DNA from: an uncultured Eisenbergiella sp.
Lineage (GTDB): Bacteria; Bacillota; Clostridia; Lachnospirales; Lachnospiraceae
NCBI GenBank assembly: GCA_948960675.1
Contig: CARDPF010000042.1
Span: 1 to 15,022, forward strand
Length of the DNA stretch: 15,022 nucleotides
Reading direction: 5' to 3'
In this document: positions 13,206 to 15,022 of the stretch, one piece after another
Layout of the letters: every line of letters starts with the position of its first letter
Position numbering within the stretch: the first letter of the stretch is position 1
The notes under the pieces: generated by a model
Told to the model about the DNA's origin: nothing
Database searches by the model: none
Seen by the model: only the letters and a program-made list of their open reading frames with translations
Made by a program: the position numbers and the translations under genes

Positions 13206-13925
13206 ATGCATCTTGCCATCTGTGACGACCACATCGCCGACCGCAAACAAATGGAACGGCTTTTAGACCGGGAATCCGACCGCCGTATCCCTACCAGCGG
13301 GGTTTTATACGTGGATTCCTACGGGAGTGAACAATCCATCCTGGCCACGCCCATGATCTACGACGCCATTTTTATGGACATGGATCAAGACGGCGCAGAC
13401 GCCATCCGAATCGCCAATGCCCTCCGGGATGCGGGAACATCCGTTCCTATCGTTTTTTGCTGTGGGAAAACCGATTACCGGAAGGCAGCCCATTTGCCCC
13501 AGAACGCCCTTTTTTTGGATAAACCCATTCAGGCCGCCGAATTGTCCTCCATGATCGACCGGCTTTTACTGTTTGTCAGCCACCGGGAACGGAAGCTGGA
13601 ATTCAGGAACATGACCGAAACCTTCTATTTGCGGGAAAAGGAATTGCTCTATGCCCGTCCACAGGATACGCGGCATATGTATCTGCGTCTCTCGGACGGA
13701 CAGGAACGGGTTGCGGAATCTTCCTTTACCAATTTCTGCGCTACCCTTTCCGACTGCTCCTGCTTCGTCTCCCTTTCCAGCAAGGCCATCCTAAACCTGC
13801 ATTATGTCAGTGAGGTTTCCTTTTTCAAAGCCACGCTGGCAGACGGCACGGCCATCCGGCTGGCATTCGGGGAAGCCGGGGCGCTGAAAAAGGCCCTGGG
13901 TAAATACCAGAACCAGCTGGCATAA
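13206..13925 (+). CDS. LytTR-type response regulator, orphan
   Basis: A 239-residue predicted transcription regulator. The receiver domain (1-123) has the acidic pair Asp7-Asp8 in AICDDH, a likely phospho-acceptor Asp58 in IFMDMDQDG, and Lys106 in LDKPI. The usual switch Thr/Ser position in PIVFCCG seems to be Cys (85-86), which is atypical. Residues about 135-235 fit a divergent LytTR DNA-binding domain (YLREKELLYARPQ..., SFTNFCATLS..., FVSLSSKAILNLHYVSEV). The start at 13206 follows GGAAAGGAGA by 10 bases; an upstream in-frame ATG lacks a site. No sensor kinase is nearby. It is 41 bp after the DUF1294 gene and converges on degV. Confidence 0.82.
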   Translation: MHLAICDDHIADRKQMERLLDRESDRRIPTSGVLYVDSYGSEQSILATPMIYDAIFMDMDQDGADAIRIANALRDAGTSVPIVFCCGKTDYRKAAHLPQNALFLDKPIQAAELSSMIDRLLLFVSHRERKLEFRNMTETFYLREKELLYARPQDTRHMYLRLSDGQERVAESSFTNFCATLSDCSCFVSLSSKAILNLHYVSEVSFFKATLADGTAIRLAFGEAGALKKALGKYQNQLA

Positions 13926-13947
13926 TCCGGCCTTTCTTTTCCCATTC

Positions 13948-14787
13948 CTAAATTGTTACGATTACGCCGCCGTCGTTGGCATACATACTGCTGACCCCGG
14001 CGGTATCCATGATCCAAACATCCCGGACCGCAATCCGGTCAAGCACCAGCTTTTTCATACTCTCCGCCCGGGCTGCGTTGTTACAGTGGGTAATCATCAA
14101 AACCCGGTCTTTGGAATCGGACGCGCCTTTGGCCACCGCATCGGCCATCCTCTGCAGGGCTTTCTTGATTCCGATTCCCTGCCCGATCTGCTCAATCGTC
14201 CCCTCCCGGGTACCGGCCATCACCGGCTTAATATTCAGGGTGGATGCCACCAGCGCTTTTACGCCTGTCAGTCTCCCGTTCTTGCGAAGCGTCTCCAGAT
14301 TATCCAAGACAAAAAACGTACGCATGTGGTCGCGGAACTGCTCCAGCTTTTCCACAATCGTATCAAAATCCAGCCCCTGCTCCTCCATTTCCATCGCCTT
14401 TAGGGCAATCTGCGTCTCCCCGCAGGAGGCGGAGCAGGAATTCACCACATGGATCTGCTTCTCCCCATACTTCTCAACATACAGGCTTTTTCCCAAAACC
14501 GCGCTGTTATAACTCCCACTCAAATTGGCAGACAACGTCACAATATAAATATGCTCTGCATCCGACACACAGGCATTCATATACCGCTCCGGCGAAGGGC
14601 AGGACGACCTTGGGCACTCCGGACACTCCGCAACCCTCCGCAGAAAATCTGCCTGGTCAAAAGTATCGTCATCCAAAATCCGATGTTCCCCCACTTCCAG
14701 TCCAAGAGGAACAATCTCAAAACGGGGATCCTTTTTCAAATCCTTTGGCAATTCACAACAGCTATCCACAATAATTTTATAACCCAT
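13948..14787 (-). CDS. DegV family fatty-acid-binding protein
   Basis: A 279-residue cytosolic protein of the DegV/FakB family, which binds a single fatty acid; some members (FakB) present it to the kinase FakA for phosphorylation. Family landmarks are IVDSCCELP (6-14), SSCPSPERY (61-69, the TSQPSP position), TLSANLSGSYNSA (84-96), NSCSASCG (116-123) and DNLETLRKNGRLTG (162-175). Length is normal. It is rich in cysteine, including CPECPRSSC (55-63), unusual for the family. No fakA-like kinase is present in the window. The start at 14787 has GGGAGGC four bases upstream. It has its own promoter (14839-14868) and ends 22 bp from the convergent regulator gene. Confidence 0.92.
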   Translation of the reverse strand: MGYKIIVDSCCELPKDLKKDPRFEIVPLGLEVGEHRILDDDTFDQADFLRRVAECPECPRSSCPSPERYMNACVSDAEHIYIVTLSANLSGSYNSAVLGKSLYVEKYGEKQIHVVNSCSASCGETQIALKAMEMEEQGLDFDTIVEKLEQFRDHMRTFFVLDNLETLRKNGRLTGVKALVASTLNIKPVMAGTREGTIEQIGQGIGIKKALQRMADAVAKGASDSKDRVLMITHCNNAARAESMKKLVLDRIAVRDVWIMDTAGVSSMYANDGGVIVTI

Positions 14788-14805
14788 ACGTGCCTCCCGG
14801 ACTTC

Positions 14806-14836
14806 CTACATTCATTAATGTAGTTTTCATTACTAC
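14806..14836 (-). promoter_or_regulatory. Overlapping inverted repeats between degV promoter and start
   Basis: CTACATT-CATT-AATGTAG (14806-14823) and GTAGT-N7-ACTAC (14820-14836) overlap. They lie just downstream of the -10, a typical repressor position. The regulator is unknown. Confidence 0.5.
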
Positions 14837-14838
14837 TT

Positions 14839-14868
14839 ATAATAACATAAAAACCAACGTATTGTAAA
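14839..14868 (-). promoter_or_regulatory. Promoter of the degV-family gene
   Basis: On minus TTTACA (14868-14863), 18-bp spacer, TATTAT (14844-14839), with about 45 nt of leader before the start. Confidence 0.68.
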
Positions 14869-14878
14869 GGGTATTTAT

Positions 14879-14919
14879 TGAACTGTTACCGAAGATGCAC
14901 ACAAAACGGTAACAGTTCA
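14879..14919. repeat. 13-bp perfect inverted repeat
   Basis: TGAACTGTTACCG (14879-14891) and CGGTAACAGTTCA (14907-14919) around a 15-nt loop. It is the first of three consecutive stem-loops at the contig end and shares 11 bp with the element at 12819. Confidence 0.7.
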
Positions 14920-14923
14920 GACA

Positions 14924-14948
14924 GGTCTGTGCATTTACTGCGCAGACC
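14924..14948. repeat. 9-bp stem-loop
   Basis: GGTCTGTGC (14924-14932) and GCGCAGACC (14940-14948) pair with one G-T wobble and a 7-nt loop. This is the second of the three stem-loops. Confidence 0.6.
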
Positions 14949-14971
14949 GTGAGAATACGTGGTGGTAGCAA

Positions 14972-15011
14972 GCATCCGCCCCATCGCGTAGCGATTTAAA
15001 TGGGCGGATGC
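14972..15011. repeat. Long GC-rich two-tier hairpin at contig end
   Basis: GCATCCGCCC (14972-14981) pairs with GGGCGGATGC (15002-15011). Inside, ATCGC (14983-14987) pairs with GCGAT (14991-14995) around GTA. No U tract follows. The contig ends 11 bases later, as expected if this is a multi-copy repeat. Confidence 0.7.
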
Positions 15012-15022
15012 AGTAACAGGGC

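Noticed and set aside
12819..14919. TGAACTGTTAC copies as a CRISPR-like repeat
   Set aside because: Only the copy at 12819 and the two arms at 14879-14919 occur, irregularly spaced and with no cas genes.

Overview
The window looks like chromosomal DNA from a Clostridium cluster XIVa / Lachnospiraceae-type Firmicute. The reasons are strong GGAGG-type ribosome binding sites, a T-box leader before threonyl-tRNA synthetase, promoters of the TTGCAT/TTTACA-N17-TATAAT type, DegV, DUF1294, LytTR and C_GCAxxG_C_C family genes, and GC-rich palindromic intergenic elements. Genus is not resolved. The window is probably a whole assembly contig: it opens with 14 bases of Illumina adapter and ends inside a palindromic element likely to be repeated elsewhere.

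Left part (1-7900, all minus strand, so read right to left). A SEC-C zinc-motif protein comes first, then an unrecognised 280-residue protein carrying two RNEEGxW motifs, then a C_GCAxxG_C_C redox-type protein. A new promoter then drives a GH94 phosphorylase of the N,N'-diacetylchitobiose phosphorylase type and, 78 bp on, an alpha-D-phosphohexomutase. Together these two would turn a beta-linked disaccharide plus phosphate into a sugar 1-phosphate and then a sugar 6-phosphate. Next is a T-box leader with its own promoter and terminator, about 200 nt of unusual hairpins including a second intrinsic terminator, a small Cys-rich membrane protein, and thrS, which is cut by the contig start.

Middle (7900-12800). 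Minus-strand argC is followed by a class I methyltransferase and a GH25 muramidase lipoprotein, probably one transcript. Plus-strand argG (argininosuccinate synthase) is divergent from argC. The 578-bp gap between argC and argG holds both promoters, two tandem ArgR-type boxes spaced as in classical ArgR operators (on the argG side), and a palindromic repeat block lying in the long argC leader.

Right part (12800-15022). A DUF1294 membrane protein and an orphan LytTR-type response regulator are on plus. They converge on a minus-strand DegV lipid-binding protein with a clear promoter and overlapping inverted repeats. The last ~145 bp hold three consecutive stem-loops and no gene.

I found no phage, IS element, CRISPR array, tRNA or rRNA. 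The most unusual material is regulatory or structural RNA/DNA: the multi-hairpin thrS leader, the argC-argG control region and the terminal triple hairpin.
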